DNA of 47,603 nucleotides, taken from an uncultured Gammaproteobacteria bacterium (GTDB taxonomy: Bacteria > Pseudomonadota > Gammaproteobacteria > Pseudomonadales > Pseudohongiellaceae). The first letter of the stretch is position 1; the number at the start of each line of letters is the position of its first letter. Positions 7,700-16,335 of this stretch are shown one piece after another. Made by a program: the position numbers and the translations under genes. The stretch covers positions 1-47,603 of the forward strand of contig CAIOZF010000224.1 of the NCBI GenBank assembly GCA_903862645.1, written 5' to 3'. The notes below the pieces were generated by a model. It did no database searches and had not been told where the DNA came from. It saw only the letters and a program-made list of their open reading frames with translations.

Positions 7700-8929
7700 A
7701 TGCTCATGTCTATTCTGAAGCGATTAGCTGCACTCTCCTTTGTGCTCGTCGGCCTTGCAGCATCCATGCAGGCTCAGGCTGTGTCCACCTATGCTCGGCA
7801 AACAGGAATGACCTGTGCCGCCTGCCACTTTCAGAACTATCCGTCTTTGAATCAGTTTGGTCGCAGCTTCAAGGCCAACGGCTATGCTTTCTCTGTCGCA
7901 GCACTTGCCAGCGACGCGCCGGCGATGTCCCTGCGTGATTCCATCAATGCCGGGCTGATCACCAAGATCCGCTACCAGAAATCCAATGGGCCGCGCGCGT
8001 CCGGAACGAATAACACCAACGATGGTGAATTTCAGTTCCCCGATGAGTTGTTGTTGAACATTGGTGCCCGCATCAGCAATAACATCGGCGCTGTGGTGGA
8101 GCTTGACCTGCACGACCCCGAGCCCTTGGTAAGTGGTCTCAAATTGCCCTTTATCTACAACGCAAAGGGCATGGCAGTCGGTGGCATTCCCTTCAGTACC
8201 ACCACGCAAGGTGTTGCTTATGGCTTTGAAATGCTGAATACCGGCGCAGTGCGATTCTCTCGAGTGGCCGAAGATCGCAGCGCCGTGTCTGCGCAGCAGT
8301 ACATCGGTACAGCGACAAAGGCTCAAGGTCTGGCCGCCGTTGCCAGTAACGCCAGCTTCTTTGCAAATTTCAGCAAGTGGTCACCGCGCACTGTGCGCGA
8401 TAAGTCCGGTTCCCCTTCAGCGAATTACCTCCGCCTTGCCGCCACTCCGCAGGTGGGTAGTTGGGACCTTGGGATCGGTGTGCAGTCGTGGAGCGGAAGC
8501 GCCACAGAGCCGACGTTGCTTAACACGGTCAAGACCAAAGCCTGGGCGCTGGACGCACAGGCGCAGGGGATCGTCGGCAAGATGCCTCTGGGAATCTACT
8601 TTTCTTATGCGAGCGCAGAAGGGACTCCTGCGGGCGTAGTACAGCGCAATCTGTTCAATGCCAATCCCAAGGATCGCAAGGCGACTGCTATTGTCGGTCA
8701 GCTTGGCGTCTTGCCCGGCAAGGCAACCCTACTGCTCAGCTATCGCAAAGGCGAGAATGGCAAGCTAATCAACAGTTTGGACAATGCATGGATGATTGGC
8801 GCTACCTATTCCCTGCTGGCAAATGTGCAGTTGCAACTCAACCATACGGAGTATTCCGGCAGCGCCTACCGGGGCTCGCCAGCCAATGGCACACGTATGA
8901 CCACACAGATGCTGTATTCGGCATTTTAA
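7700..8929 (+). CDS. Outer-membrane barrel protein with one N-terminal c-type haem site
   Basis: A 409-residue exported protein. After a signal peptide ending near MQAQA comes the block TYARQTGMTCAACHFQNYP, with the c-type haem motif C39-AA-C42-H43, then LNQFGRSFKANGY. The rest consists of alternating amphipathic strands and ends in YSAF, as expected for an outer-membrane beta-barrel. Proteins with this FARQTGxxCxxCH...FGRxFKxxGY start are usually annotated as cytochrome-like outer-membrane proteins of unknown role. ATG 7700 (MLMSILKR) is preferred to the upstream in-frame start at 7661 because it begins directly at the signal peptide. The NHL protein gene follows after 38 bases. Haem attachment and barrel topology are inferred from motif and pattern. 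Confidence 0.75.
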   Translation: MLMSILKRLAALSFVLVGLAASMQAQAVSTYARQTGMTCAACHFQNYPSLNQFGRSFKANGYAFSVAALASDAPAMSLRDSINAGLITKIRYQKSNGPRASGTNNTNDGEFQFPDELLLNIGARISNNIGAVVELDLHDPEPLVSGLKLPFIYNAKGMAVGGIPFSTTTQGVAYGFEMLNTGAVRFSRVAEDRSAVSAQQYIGTATKAQGLAAVASNASFFANFSKWSPRTVRDKSGSPSANYLRLAATPQVGSWDLGIGVQSWSGSATEPTLLNTVKTKAWALDAQAQGIVGKMPLGIYFSYASAEGTPAGVVQRNLFNANPKDRKATAIVGQLGVLPGKATLLLSYRKGENGKLINSLDNAWMIGATYSLLANVQLQLNHTEYSGSAYRGSPANGTRMTTQMLYSAF

Positions 8930-8967
8930 CGAGGCGTTAAACAACAATAAAAAGACTCGGAGGCAAC

Positions 8968-10029
8968 ATGATCAAGCAATCCGCACGCATCGCACTGGGT
9001 GGCGCTATCGCTCTGCTGATGGCAGGCAACGCTATGGCTCAGCTCGAACCTATCAACGATCGACCCAATCCCTACACCTCAGTCGATGGCTGGGCAACGC
9101 TGCCGGATGGCCGCGAATGGGGTTCAACTGCTGGCGTGGATATCGACCCCGATGGCGTTCATCTGTGGGCCATTGATCGCTGCGGTTCCAACAGTTGCAT
9201 CGGTTCCGATCTCGACCCCATCGTGAAGATCAATCCTGCAGGCGAAGTCGTTGCCACCTTGGGTGGCGGCGTCATCCTGTTTCCGCATGGGCTGCATGTG
9301 GACCGCGATGGCAATATCTGGGTGACCGATGGGCAGGGGCCGCGTGCCGACAATCCCGCGACGCAAGGCAAGGGCCACGCCGTGTACAAGTTCAGCCCCG
9401 GTGGCGAGCTGTTGCTGACGCTGGGCACGCCGGGCGTCGAAGGTGATGGCAGCGATGCACTGCTCAGCGAACCGTGTGATGTGGTGACGGATGCCGATGG
9501 CAACATCTATGTCGGCGATGGCCACAGCGGCCAGAACATGGATGCGCCTGCGGACACGGTGGCGCGCATCGTCAAGTTCGACCGCAATGGCAAGATGATC
9601 AAGATGTGGGGCAGTCTAGGTTCCGGTCCAGGGCAGCTGAGAACGCCACACGCACTGGATATCGATTCGAACAACCGTCTGGTGGTCGGAGATCGCGGTA
9701 ACAATCGCCTGCAGATTTTCGATCTGGAAGGCAACTATATCGGTGAGTTCAAAACCTTCAGTCGTCCGAGCGGCATCTACATCACCGATGACGACATGAT
9801 CTATGTGGCCGACTCCGAGTCCGAGTTCGACGAGATCCGCAACCCCGGCTGGCGCCCTGGCATCCGTGTCGGTAGTCTGTTGACCGGTATCGTCGACTCC
9901 TTCATCCTCGGCACAGTGGAAGCCTACCCGAATGGCTCGAATCCAGAAGGTGTCGCGGTGGATGCCAACGGCAATGTATTTGGTGCGGTGGTGTCGGACG
10001 GTGGGGCGATGGTGCGGTCTTCAAGATAG
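8968..10029 (+). CDS. Secreted NHL-repeat beta-propeller protein
   Basis: A 353-residue protein with a signal peptide (ending NAMAQ) and a run of NHL-type repeats. The recurring pattern is FPHGLHVDRDGNIWVTD, EPCDVVTDADGNIYVGD, TPHALDIDSNNRLVVGDRGNNRLQIFD and EGVAVDANGNVFGA, giving a six-bladed propeller similar to peptidyl-alpha-hydroxyglycine lyase-like proteins. A Cys pair in RCGSNSC may be a disulfide. CGGAGG sits just before ATG 8968. The spacing from the haem-barrel gene (38 bases) suggests one transcript and a shared surface process. No catalytic residue set is evident, so a binding or scaffold role is as likely as lyase activity. Confidence 0.8.
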   Translation: MIKQSARIALGGAIALLMAGNAMAQLEPINDRPNPYTSVDGWATLPDGREWGSTAGVDIDPDGVHLWAIDRCGSNSCIGSDLDPIVKINPAGEVVATLGGGVILFPHGLHVDRDGNIWVTDGQGPRADNPATQGKGHAVYKFSPGGELLLTLGTPGVEGDGSDALLSEPCDVVTDADGNIYVGDGHSGQNMDAPADTVARIVKFDRNGKMIKMWGSLGSGPGQLRTPHALDIDSNNRLVVGDRGNNRLQIFDLEGNYIGEFKTFSRPSGIYITDDDMIYVADSESEFDEIRNPGWRPGIRVGSLLTGIVDSFILGTVEAYPNGSNPEGVAVDANGNVFGAVVSDGGAMVRSSR

Positions 10030-10053
10030 AGAGTTCGAAATAAGCAGGCTTCG

Positions 10054-10695
10054 ATGATTGAGTATACCGAATACACCAAGATGCTGATCGGATTGATTGC
10101 AATCGTCAATCCGATTGGCACGGTGCCGATCTTCATCTCGCTGACGACCAGCCTCAACGATGCCCAGCGCAATGTCATCGCCAGGACCACCACTTACGCG
10201 GTGTTTCTGATTCTGATGGCGGCGTTGCTGCTGGGCGAATTCATTCTGGAGTTCTTCGGCATCACCATCAGCTCCTTCCGTGTGGCGGGTGGCATCCTGA
10301 TCCTGCTGATGGCGATCTCGATGATGCACGCGAAGACCAACAACGGCATCAAGCGCACCGAGGAAGAGGCGCTGGAAAGTGAGCAGATGAAGTCGATTGC
10401 CGTGGTCCCCCTGGCGATTCCCCTGCTGGCGGGGCCAGGTGCCATCAGTACTGTGATTCTCTACGCGCATCGGGAGCCGGGTCTGCTGCATTACCTGATC
10501 ATCGGAGGGGTGATTTCCATCGTGTGCGCACTGCTGTTCTTCGCGTTCCGCTCGGTAAAGTATATTTCCCGCTACCTGAGCCAGACGGCGGTGAATGTGT
10601 TTGCACGCATCATGGGGCTGATTCTGGCGGCGATCGCCATCGAGATTCTTGCGGGTGGACTCAAAGGGTTGTTCCCGGATCTTTTGGGCGCCTGA
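10054..10695 (+). CDS. MarC family integral membrane protein
   Basis: A 213-residue inner-membrane protein of the MarC (UPF0056) family with six predicted transmembrane segments. Family signatures are LIAIVNPIGTVPIFISLT near the N-terminus, the FRVAGGILILLMAISMM segment, and VPLAIPLLAGPGAISTVIL in the middle. MarC was once tied to multiple antibiotic resistance in E. coli, but that link is not supported, and its function remains unknown. It starts 24 bases after the NHL gene on the same strand. The length matches the family. Confidence 0.9.
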   Translation: MIEYTEYTKMLIGLIAIVNPIGTVPIFISLTTSLNDAQRNVIARTTTYAVFLILMAALLLGEFILEFFGITISSFRVAGGILILLMAISMMHAKTNNGIKRTEEEALESEQMKSIAVVPLAIPLLAGPGAISTVILYAHREPGLLHYLIIGGVISIVCALLFFAFRSVKYISRYLSQTAVNVFARIMGLILAAIAIEILAGGLKGLFPDLLGA

Positions 10696-10735
10696 GTACA
10701 ACCTGCCAACCTAGCCGAGAGACTAAGAGGCGATC

Positions 10736-10822
10736 ATGGAACTCACGCTGCTTGCTCTTCTCGCGACTGGGTAGATCATCATCCCAGGCCCTAATGCGCT
10801 TGCGATCGCGTCGGTCGGCACT
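10736..10822 (+). pseudogene. Start of a dead LysE/RhtB exporter gene
   Basis: AAGAGG and an ATG at 10736 begin MELTLLALLATG, then an in-frame TAG at 10772, then IIIPGPNALAIASVGT. This is the first membrane helix and the PGPN motif that open LysE/RhtB family amino-acid exporters. The reading then runs into the cysS leader with no further homologous sequence. Only about 28 of some 200 codons remain and one is a stop. A complete LysE-family gene lies at 16591-17202. Confidence 0.7.
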
Positions 10823-10902
10823 GATCTTTCAGAAAGCCAAATCGTATTCAATGAAACCAGTGTTAAACTGCAGCAGTAGATTCCATTCTGAAAGAGTTTC
10901 CC

Positions 10903-12288
10903 ATGACGCTTCACCTCTTCGATACCTGGTCCCGCGAGTTGCGGGAATTCAAGCCATTGCTGCCCGGCGTGGTCAGTTTGTATGCCTGCGGGCCGACGGT
11001 GTATGACTACGCGCACATCGGCAACCTGCGTACCTATATGTTCGAAGATGTGCTGCGCCGCGTGCTTGAGTTCAATGGCTATCGCGTCAAGCACGTCGTC
11101 AATATTACGGATGTCGGACACCTTGTCTCCGATGCGGATTCCGGTGAGGACAAGATGCTGGCCGGGGCTCGCCGCACCGGCATGACTGCGTGGGAGATTG
11201 CCGAGCTGTACACGCAGGCCTTCAAGCAGGACCTGCAGCAGCTGCACATCAAGGAGCCGCACGTCTGGTGCCGCGCCACGGATCATATTCCAGAGCAGAT
11301 CACGGCCATCGAGCAGATCGAGGCCGGTGGCTTCGCTTATCGCACTTCTGACGGTATTTACTTCGATACCTCGAAATTGTCTGACTACGGTCATATGGCC
11401 CGGCTCGATATTGAGGGCCTCAAGCAGGGCGCACGCGTCGACAAGGGCGAGAAGCGCCTGCCCACTGATTTCGCACTGTGGAAGTTCAGTCCGCAGGATC
11501 AACAGCGACAGATGGAATGGGAGAGTCCCTGGGGGCGTGGTTTTCCCGGCTGGCATATCGAGTGCTCGGCAATGTCGGCGCACTATCTCGGCGAATACTT
11601 CGATATTCACTGCGGCGGGCAGGATCACATTCCTGTGCATCACAGCAATGAGATCGCCCAGGCACAGGTGTGCTATGGCACGCGGCTCGCCAACTTCTGG
11701 CTGCACGGTTACTTTCTACAACTCGATGACGCGAAGATGGCGAAATCTTCCGGCGAATTCCTGCGTGTCGCTTCGCTCATCGAACGTGGCTATGACCCGA
11801 TGGCCTACCGCATGTTGTGCCTGACGGCACATTATCGCAGCAACCTGAATTTCAGCTGGGAGGCGCTCGAAGCGGCGGCCACTGCGCTGGAGCGCTTGCG
11901 CAAAGCCAGCTACGAATGGGGCGCTCCAACCACGACTGACGCAGAATTTCTGCAGCGTTTTCTCACCTGCGTGAACGATGATCTGAATACGTCGCGTGCC
12001 ATGGCGCTGACGTGGGAACTGGTGCATTCGGATCGCGACCTTGGCGTTCGCAAGGCGACACTGTTGCGCTTCGATGAGGTGTTCGGTCTGGGGTTGGCAC
12101 AGTGGCAGCCAGTCGAGGTGGTCATCCCCGAGAATGCACAGGCCCTGCTCGATCAGCGCGAGGCAGCGCGGCGCGAGAAGCGCTGGCAGGATGCGGACAG
12201 TCTCCGTGCGCAGATACGTGCGCTCGGATTTGAGATCGAGGATACTGCCGCTGCCGCTGGCGCTGGCGCGGTGCTGAAGAAGAAATAA
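10903..12288 (+). CDS. cysS: Cysteinyl-tRNA synthetase, atypical clade
   Basis: A 461-residue class I aminoacyl-tRNA synthetase that charges tRNA-Cys. The start region is CGPTVYDYAHIGNLRTYMFED, so the HIGH signature reads HIGN and the usual CGITVYDLCHIGH is replaced. Zinc-site residues are present in the first CGP, WHIECSAM, and the HHSNE segment. The KMSKS loop reads KMAKS. DVGHLVSDADSGEDKM, LDIEGLKQGARVD and LCLTAHYRSNLNFSWEALEAA recall the CysRS form I associate with candidate-phyla (Patescibacteria-type) genomes rather than the E. coli form. That comparison is from memory. ATG 10903 follows a leader with GAGTTTCCC and no strong ribosome site. Downstream neighbours are unrelated small genes. 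Confidence 0.93.
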   Translation: MTLHLFDTWSRELREFKPLLPGVVSLYACGPTVYDYAHIGNLRTYMFEDVLRRVLEFNGYRVKHVVNITDVGHLVSDADSGEDKMLAGARRTGMTAWEIAELYTQAFKQDLQQLHIKEPHVWCRATDHIPEQITAIEQIEAGGFAYRTSDGIYFDTSKLSDYGHMARLDIEGLKQGARVDKGEKRLPTDFALWKFSPQDQQRQMEWESPWGRGFPGWHIECSAMSAHYLGEYFDIHCGGQDHIPVHHSNEIAQAQVCYGTRLANFWLHGYFLQLDDAKMAKSSGEFLRVASLIERGYDPMAYRMLCLTAHYRSNLNFSWEALEAAATALERLRKASYEWGAPTTTDAEFLQRFLTCVNDDLNTSRAMALTWELVHSDRDLGVRKATLLRFDEVFGLGLAQWQPVEVVIPENAQALLDQREAARREKRWQDADSLRAQIRALGFEIEDTAAAAGAGAVLKKK

Positions 12289-12333
12289 AACCGATTGACC
12301 CGAGCGCATTCGTACGTTCCACAAGGAAAGTTC

Positions 12334-12558
12334 ATGAAAGAAATTCTGATCACCCACGAGCCCGTCGAGCTCTACAAAATTCTGAAGTTCGAGGGAATTG
12401 TCGACAGCGGTGGCGCAGCCAAGGGCGTCATCGATGAAGGGCAGGTCAAGGTCAACGGCAATGTCGAGACCCGGCGCCGCAACAAGATCAAGTCCGGCGA
12501 TCTCATCGAGGTTGGCGGCGAACAATACAACATCGTCCTGGCAACGCCTGCCGTATAA
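12334..12558 (+). CDS. S4-domain RNA-binding protein (YbcJ-like)
   Basis: A 74-residue single-domain protein. The S4 RNA-binding motif is LYKILKFEGIVDSGGAAKGVIDEGQVKVNG followed by ETRRRNKIKSGD, close to E. coli YbcJ. Such proteins bind RNA, possibly in ribosome assembly or translation quality control. ATG 12334 has AAGGAAAG nearby upstream, which fixes the start. The frame is open to 12295, but that extension is not family-like. It lies 45 bases after cysS and may be cotranscribed. Confidence 0.85.
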   Translation: MKEILITHEPVELYKILKFEGIVDSGGAAKGVIDEGQVKVNGNVETRRRNKIKSGDLIEVGGEQYNIVLATPAV

Positions 12559-12595
12559 GCCCACTTTTCAACAGCCCACTTTTCAATTCCCCACT

Positions 12596-13111
12596 ATGCA
12601 ACTGGAGCCGTCTTTGAACACTCTCACCATCCGTCCGGCCACTGCCGCCGACGCCGCCCTCATTCTGGGCTTCATTACACAGTTGGCGATTTACGAGAGA
12701 GCCGAGCACGAGGTGGTTGCGAGTGAGGCGGACATCGTAGCAACGCTTTTTGGCGAAGGCTCGCCTACCGAGGCGCTGATCTGCAGTATCGATGATCTGC
12801 CTGTGGGGTTTGCTGTCTTCTTTACCAGTTACTCCACCTGGCTGGGCCGGAATGGCATCTATCTGGAAGACCTCTATGTGTCACCAGAGTATCGCGGCTA
12901 TGGCGCAGGCAAGGCCTTGCTCGTGCATCTCGCGCAACTCGCCGTCGCCCGCCAGTGCGGACGGCTGGAGTGGAGCGTGCTCGACTGGAACGAACCCGCG
13001 ATTCAATTCTACCAGGCGCTGGGTGCAGCACCGCAGGATGAGTGGGTGCGCTACCGTCTCACCGGGCAGGCGCTCGTCGATCTGGCCAACACCAACTCCA
13101 CTGTAGTCTGA
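12596..13111 (+). CDS. GNAT family N-acetyltransferase
   Basis: A 171-residue GNAT acetyltransferase. The acceptor side begins LTIRPATAADAALIL. Motif A, the acetyl-CoA pyrophosphate loop, is YLEDLYVSPEYRGYGAGKALL, and the end has WSVLDWNEPAIQFYQALGA. This order and the LEDLYV strand resemble the diamine/thialysine acetyltransferase group. Two starts compete: ATG 12596 without a visible ribosome site, and TTG 12614 with GGAG seven bases upstream, which would give NTLTIRPAT. Upstream, two copies of a CCCACTTTTCA-like decamer repeat (12560-12587) stand between the S4 gene and this one. The substrate is unknown. Confidence 0.85.
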   Translation: MQLEPSLNTLTIRPATAADAALILGFITQLAIYERAEHEVVASEADIVATLFGEGSPTEALICSIDDLPVGFAVFFTSYSTWLGRNGIYLEDLYVSPEYRGYGAGKALLVHLAQLAVARQCGRLEWSVLDWNEPAIQFYQALGAAPQDEWVRYRLTGQALVDLANTNSTVV

Positions 13112-13129
13112 GTTCGAGGAGCACTTGTC

Positions 13130-13966
13130 GTGCAGCGTTTCTTTTGGCGATTTCTTTTGGTGATTTTTTCGCTCGGCTGGCAAGGTGCTTATGCGCAAGC
13201 ACCCGCGACAGCGATGGTTCAGGAGCTGCCGGAGCTGCGCACAATCGTCGATGCCACGGGCTTCGATGGCAGCGTGCTGATCTATGATCTTTACAACAAT
13301 GCGTATATGGCCGGCCACGCGGAGAGTGTTGAACAGGCTTTCCTGCCAGCCTCCACCTTCAAGATTTTCAGCGCGCTGGTGGCGCTGGAAACCGGCGTGA
13401 TCGCCGACAAGAACACAGTGATTACATGGGACGGCGTGCAGCGCGGCCGCACGGAGACCAACCGAGATCTCGATCTGCAGTCGGCGTTTCGCCTGTCGGC
13501 AGTGCCGCATTTTCAGCAGCTGGTGAAGAGCGTCGGTGCGCAGCGCATGCAGGGATTCATCGATGCAGTTGGCTATGGCAATCGCGACATTTCCGGCGGC
13601 ATTGACACCTTCTGGTTAACCGGTGGTCTGCGACTTTCGCCGCGCGAACAAGTCGACTTTCTGGTGCGCCTGTATCGCAACGAGCTACCTTTCTCAGAGC
13701 AGAGCATGACAGCGGTGAAGGAAATGATGGTCGCCGAGGAAAGCGACGCTTATGTACTGCGCGCCAAAACCGGCTGGGCTACGTTGGAGAATCAGGACAA
13801 CACCGGCTGGTGGGCAGGCTGGGTCGAAAGAGATGGCAATGTCTACTTCTTCGCCTCACTGCTGCACGCCAATGCGCCTGCTGAGAGTTTCGGCCCCGCA
13901 CGTCAGAGTGTGGTAAGAGAGTCTCTGACCCACTTGGGTGTTCTTCCCCCGGCACCGTCTCTGTAA
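13130..13966 (+). CDS. Class D (OXA-type) beta-lactamase
   Basis: A 278-residue serine beta-lactamase homologue with a signal peptide (about 1-22). All class D landmarks appear in order. PASTFK places the nucleophile at S75 and the carboxylatable lysine at K78. SAV at 123-125 is the SxV element, YGN at 149-151 is intact, W162 lies in FWLTGGLRLSPREQVDFL, and KTG is at 213-215 (AKTGWA). The expected function is hydrolysis of penicillins and possibly other beta-lactams in the periplasm. It starts with GTG at 13130 after CGAGGA. No integron, IS or resistance-gene neighbours are seen, so it looks like a resident chromosomal gene. No regulator is adjacent. The catalytic set is complete, but activity is inferred. 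Confidence 0.92.
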   Translation: MQRFFWRFLLVIFSLGWQGAYAQAPATAMVQELPELRTIVDATGFDGSVLIYDLYNNAYMAGHAESVEQAFLPASTFKIFSALVALETGVIADKNTVITWDGVQRGRTETNRDLDLQSAFRLSAVPHFQQLVKSVGAQRMQGFIDAVGYGNRDISGGIDTFWLTGGLRLSPREQVDFLVRLYRNELPFSEQSMTAVKEMMVAEESDAYVLRAKTGWATLENQDNTGWWAGWVERDGNVYFFASLLHANAPAESFGPARQSVVRESLTHLGVLPPAPSL

Positions 13967-14036
13967 GAAAATCCGGCGCCATCCGTACTCTTGCTTGGTG
14001 ATTCCACCATACTAACGACTTCAGGATTTCAGGACG

Positions 14037-16274
14037 ATGTTCAAACCCGTTTCGCCACGCCTCGCTACTTGGGCACTCATCTCCACTGCTACAGCGCTTC
14101 TGAGTGCTGGAGCTCAGGCCCAGATCACGGAGACTGTTCCCGCGACAGCTCAGAAGCAGGTGCGTGCGGTGCGTGTCGCGACTCCTCCTGTCATCGACGG
14201 CAGGATGGACGACGCCGTCTGGCAGCAGGCCGAGGTGATCACCGACTTTCATCAGATACGCCCTGGGAATCAGACTGAACCCAGCGAGCGCACCGAGGTG
14301 TATGTGGTCTATGACGATGACGCGATGTATATCGCGGCGCGCATGTACGACAGCGAGCCCGATCTGATTGCCGCGCCGGTGATTCGCCACGGGCAGGGCA
14401 TGGGCTCGGACGACCGGCTGGTGGTGATACTCGACCCCTTCAATACGCAGCGCACCGGCTACCGCTTCGAGACCAATCTCAATGCTGCGCGCCATGAGGC
14501 GTTGTACACCAGCGTCAACTCGTTTCAGATCGAGTGGAATACAATCTGGGACACCGCTACCAGTGTCGATGGCAACAGCTGGATCGCCGAGCTGGAGATT
14601 CCTTTCAAGTCGCTGCCCTTCGATCCAAGCATCGACACCTGGGGCTTCAATTTCGGGCGCGGCATTCGTCGCCGTGGTGAGGAAATGGCATGGGTGTCCT
14701 ACAACCGCACCTACAACCCCAGCATTTCGGGGCTGGTGACAGGTCTGGAAGGCATGGATCAGGGTGTGGGGCTGGATCTGGTGCCGTCGTTCTCCACCAA
14801 CCGCAACAAGAACTTCTCGCTCAATACCACCAACGCGCAGACCGACCCCTCGCTGGACGCGTTCTATCGCCTGACGCCGTCGCTTAACGCGGCGCTGACG
14901 ATCAACACGGACTTCTCGGCCACTGAGGTGGACAACCGTCAGGTCAACCTGACCCGCTTCAACCTGTTCTTCCCGGAGAAGCGCGATTTCTTCCTCAATG
15001 ACTCCGACCTGTTCCAGTTCGGCAGCATCGGCGGGGGCTTCGGCAACTCGGCGGAGTCACGCGCGGCAAGGGAGAATGCGCGGCCCTATTTCTCGCGCAA
15101 GCTGGGCCTGAGTCAGACTGGCGCGCCAGTAGACATCGATTACGGCGGACGTATCAGTGGCCGCGTGGGGCGCTGGAACATCGGCACGCTGGCCATCAAA
15201 CAGGATGAATTCGGCGCGGTGAATGCCTCCAATCTGTTCATCGGGCGAGTGTCAGCCAACGTCATGGCAGAGTCCAGCGTCGGCATGATCTTCACCGACG
15301 GTGACCCGGCCTCGAACCGCGACAACTCTGTGTACGGGCTGGACTTCCGTTACCAGAACACGCGTCTGGCGGGTGGCCAGACGATAGAAGGCGATATGTG
15401 GTATCAGCGTTCCGAAACGCCGGGCCGGAATGGCGACGATGCCGCCTATGGTCTGGCACTGCGTTCTCCGAACAATACCGGGCTGCGCGGCGGCATCGGC
15501 TTCAAGGAAGTGCAGGCGAACTTCAATCCGGCGATGGGCTACATCAACCGCGCCAATATTCAGGATTACACGGCCGATGTGGGCTACACGCATTTCTTCC
15601 GCGACAGCTTTCTGCAGACGGCCTATGCCGGCATCGATGCCCAGAAGGTGAACGTGATTGGTGGCGGCCTGCAGAGTCAGGTGCTGGCCTTTCGCCTGCT
15701 GGAGCTGGACACCAATTCCCGCGACCGCGTGAGCTTTCAATATCAGACCAACAAGGAAATGGTTCGCAATGCTTTCGCTGTTTACAACGCGCCGGACAGG
15801 CGCGTACTGATCCAGCCAGGCAATTACTCTTTCAATGAAAGCACTGTGGCGTTCAACACCGCCGGGCAACGGGAATTCTCGGGCCGTTTCAGCATGACCC
15901 AGGGCGATTTCTACAATGGCGAGCGCAACAATCTCAACGGCTCGGTATCGTGGACGCAGTCACGCAATTTCGTCATGTCGATGAATTACGATTGGAACGA
16001 CATCACTTTGCCGCAGGGCGACTTCATCACGCGCCTGACCTCACTTTCTACACAGGTCGCGTTCTCGTCCACGTTGTACTGGGTGAGTCTGGTGCAGTAT
16101 GACAATTTGTCAGAAGAAGTTGGGGTGAATACCCGATTGCAATGGGTGCCACGTGCGGGCCAGGAGGGTTTCATCGTGCTCAACTACAATCTGCAGGACA
16201 AAGACAAGGACAACTCCTTCGAGTCGGCGATGTCGGATCTGAGCGTGAAGTTCAAGTACACGCTGCGCTTCTAG
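14037..16274 (+). CDS. CBM9/DUF5916 outer-membrane protein
   Basis: A 745-residue secreted protein with a signal peptide (ending GAQAQ). The N-terminal domain (about 40-215) has the carbohydrate-binding family 9-like pattern PPVIDGRMDDAVWQQAE, YVVYDDDAMYIAARMYD and WIAELEIPFKSLPF. The remainder is DUF5916, recognisable from RGIRRRGEEMAWVSYNR, LVPSFSTNRN and FFPEKRDFFLND. It is a long run of amphipathic strands ending in KFKYTLRF, with the C-terminal Phe typical of outer-membrane barrels. Such proteins are common near peptide- or glycan-use genes, but the ligand is unknown. It follows the beta-lactamase by 70 bases and no partner TonB receptor is in the window. The start at ATG 14037 has CAGGA upstream. 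Confidence 0.85.
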   Translation: MFKPVSPRLATWALISTATALLSAGAQAQITETVPATAQKQVRAVRVATPPVIDGRMDDAVWQQAEVITDFHQIRPGNQTEPSERTEVYVVYDDDAMYIAARMYDSEPDLIAAPVIRHGQGMGSDDRLVVILDPFNTQRTGYRFETNLNAARHEALYTSVNSFQIEWNTIWDTATSVDGNSWIAELEIPFKSLPFDPSIDTWGFNFGRGIRRRGEEMAWVSYNRTYNPSISGLVTGLEGMDQGVGLDLVPSFSTNRNKNFSLNTTNAQTDPSLDAFYRLTPSLNAALTINTDFSATEVDNRQVNLTRFNLFFPEKRDFFLNDSDLFQFGSIGGGFGNSAESRAARENARPYFSRKLGLSQTGAPVDIDYGGRISGRVGRWNIGTLAIKQDEFGAVNASNLFIGRVSANVMAESSVGMIFTDGDPASNRDNSVYGLDFRYQNTRLAGGQTIEGDMWYQRSETPGRNGDDAAYGLALRSPNNTGLRGGIGFKEVQANFNPAMGYINRANIQDYTADVGYTHFFRDSFLQTAYAGIDAQKVNVIGGGLQSQVLAFRLLELDTNSRDRVSFQYQTNKEMVRNAFAVYNAPDRRVLIQPGNYSFNESTVAFNTAGQREFSGRFSMTQGDFYNGERNNLNGSVSWTQSRNFVMSMNYDWNDITLPQGDFITRLTSLSTQVAFSSTLYWVSLVQYDNLSEEVGVNTRLQWVPRAGQEGFIVLNYNLQDKDKDNSFESAMSDLSVKFKYTLRF

Positions 16275-16335
16275 GCATGAAACGCGGAGCGCCGCAGGTC
16301 TGAGGAGAGACTTGCCTCAGCGGCCAGTAGTGCGT

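Noticed and set aside
12560-12587. Short repeat CCCACTTTTCA as a regulatory array
   Set aside because: Only two adjacent imperfect copies; too short to support a function.
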